From Candidatus Ratteibacteria bacterium (GTDB lineage Bacteria > Ratteibacteria > UBA8468 > B48-G9 > JAFGKM01): DNA of 5,794 nucleotides. The position numbers were made by a program, and so were the translations under genes. Below the pieces are notes generated by a model. It had not been told where the DNA came from and searched no databases. It saw only the letters and a program-made list of their open reading frames with translations. Positions 5,095 to 5,794 of this stretch are shown here, one piece after another; the first letter of the stretch is position 1; each line of letters begins with the position of its first letter. The stretch spans positions 1 through 5,794 of the forward strand of contig JAQVEU010000064.1 of the NCBI GenBank assembly GCA_028697565.1, given 5' to 3'.

Positions 5095-5794
5095 TTATCT
5101 TTTTTCTATCTTTTGCTGGTACCCACTTTCTACATATGCATTTATGGGGTCTACTGGAAGTCCCTTTTCAAGACGCGCTTTTGCAACGATAGGTCTGACA
5201 TCGGCATTGATAGTAGCATTGTTGAACAACCTGTTGGCAAGGATAATTTCATCCTGTTCTCTAAATTTTTCTATATTTTCTGTATCAACAAGGGATGCCT
5301 TTGCAATGGACATCTGGAGTGAATCTATTGAGTGAAGTAAGGCATGTATTCTGTTTTCTCTTCCACTTGCCTGGTCTATCATATATGCCCACTTCTTTTG
5401 ACCAATAACTACATCTCCTTTACAAAGTTCATAGAAAATTCTCGCCATTTCAGGATTTGGTTCTACGGAAAGGTCATCATCTGCGGCATATCTTGTGTTG
5501 AAGTGGAAACCACATCGCATATCTTCAGCAATGAGGGTTGCCACTATCTGTTCTATATTTGTACCGTGGTGATGGTGCCCAAGGTCGATAAGTACCCCTG
5601 CATTTTTACCAAGTGATTTTGCAAGAAGATATGATGTTCCCCAGTCAGGTATTGTAGTACTGTATGTTCCTGGTTCAAAGACCTTATACTCAATAAGGAG
5701 GGTTACCTCTTGGGGTATCTTCTTATAACTCTCCTGAAGTGTCTCTTTCATACTTATATATGCGGCTCCAAGGTCTATCTGCCCTGGATATAAA
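5095..5794 (-). CDS. L-rhamnose isomerase-type sugar isomerase, C-terminal part (cut by window edge)
   Basis: The last 232 residues of a TIM-barrel, metal-dependent aldose-ketose isomerase, most like the L-rhamnose isomerases of the Pseudomonas stutzeri/Gram-positive type (L-rhamnose to L-rhamnulose), which often act on other aldoses too. The frame stays open to the right edge (LYPGQIDLG before the first Met at 5751), so that Met is internal and roughly 180 N-terminal residues are missing. Metal and catalytic residues of the P. stutzeri enzyme (as I recall them: E219, D254, H257, H281, D289, D291, D327) are all matched: Glu in IEYKVFEP, Asp and His in LIDLGHHHHGTN, His and two Asp in GFHFNTRYAADDDL, and Asp in YMIDQ. 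The spacings from E219 to D291 are identical; the last is three residues shorter. No E. coli RhaA-type features were seen. It is the upstream neighbour of the SGNH hydrolase (27 nt gap). The true substrate could be another deoxy- or aldose sugar. Confidence 0.9.
   Translation of the reverse strand, partial: LYPGQIDLGAAYISMKETLQESYKKIPQEVTLLIEYKVFEPGTYSTTIPDWGTSYLLAKSLGKNAGVLIDLGHHHHGTNIEQIVATLIAEDMRCGFHFNTRYAADDDLSVEPNPEMARIFYELCKGDVVIGQKKWAYMIDQASGRENRIHALLHSIDSLQMSIAKASLVDTENIEKFREQDEIILANRLFNNATINADVRPIVAKARLEKGLPVDPINAYVESGYQQKIEKR

Noticed and set aside
4805..5335. A 176-codon open frame on the plus strand across the hydrolase-isomerase junction
   Set aside because: It spans the antisense of two genes with intact catalytic motifs and shows no recognisable domain.
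30..5380. Shared 11-mer CCTGGTCTATC at 30-40 and 5370-5380
   Set aside because: Both copies encode Ile-Asp-Gln in unrelated proteins; a chance match of conserved codons, with no flanking similarity.
5095..5751. Treating the ATG at 5751 as the start of the isomerase
   Set aside because: The frame continues open to the window edge with family-like sequence (LYPGQIDLG), and the enzyme family is about 400 residues or more.
1..5794. CRISPR arrays, tRNA or rRNA genes, insertion sequences, phage genes
   Set aside because: No spaced repeats, cloverleaf-like segments, terminal inverted repeats or transposase motifs were seen; coding sequence fills nearly the whole window.

Overview
The window is an AT-rich piece of a bacterial chromosome. 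Every gene I can support is on the minus strand, so it reads as transcription from right to left. In order of transcription it holds the 3' part of an L-rhamnose isomerase-type sugar isomerase, a cytoplasmic SGNH/GDSL hydrolase, a 117-base gap with a strong sigma70-type promoter, and the start of a division and cell wall (dcw) cluster: mraZ, rsmH, ftsL, ftsI and the first 196 codons of murE. Both ends cut through genes.

Organism: the dcw order mraZ-rsmH-ftsL-ftsI-murE is the classic bacterial one. Codon use is rich in AGA/AGG arginine and ATA isoleucine. The division transpeptidase has no C-terminal PASTA domain, which argues against a typical Gram-positive. Sugar isomerase and SGNH hydrolase genes of this kind are common in uncultured, polysaccharide-degrading lineages such as the PVC/Omnitrophota area. 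That placement is a low-confidence guess, because nothing here fixes the phylum.

Right part (about 4051-5794): the isomerase and hydrolase are 27 bases apart and look like the end of a sugar-catabolic operon. A plausible job is removing acyl groups from, and isomerising, deoxy-sugars such as L-rhamnose taken up from plant or microbial glycans. Neither visible protein carries an export signal, although the isomerase N-terminus is outside the window.

Middle (3934-4050): there is no convincing terminator after the hydrolase. A TTGACA / 17 bp / TTTAAT promoter sits immediately before mraZ and predicts a leader of only about 12 nt.

Left part (1-3933): five dcw genes are packed with 2-base gaps or overlaps. 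MraZ is the likely autoregulator, RsmH methylates 16S rRNA, FtsL and FtsI act in septal peptidoglycan synthesis, and MurE adds the third residue of the stem peptide. Translation appears coupled along the row: the ftsI ribosome site lies inside ftsL, and murE starts on an ATGA overlap with ftsI.

I did not find an undescribed system. The more interesting points are the very short leader and phased G-tracts at mraZ, the lack of a barrier between the sugar operon and the dcw cluster, and an SGNH hydrolase with a degenerate N-terminal signature.
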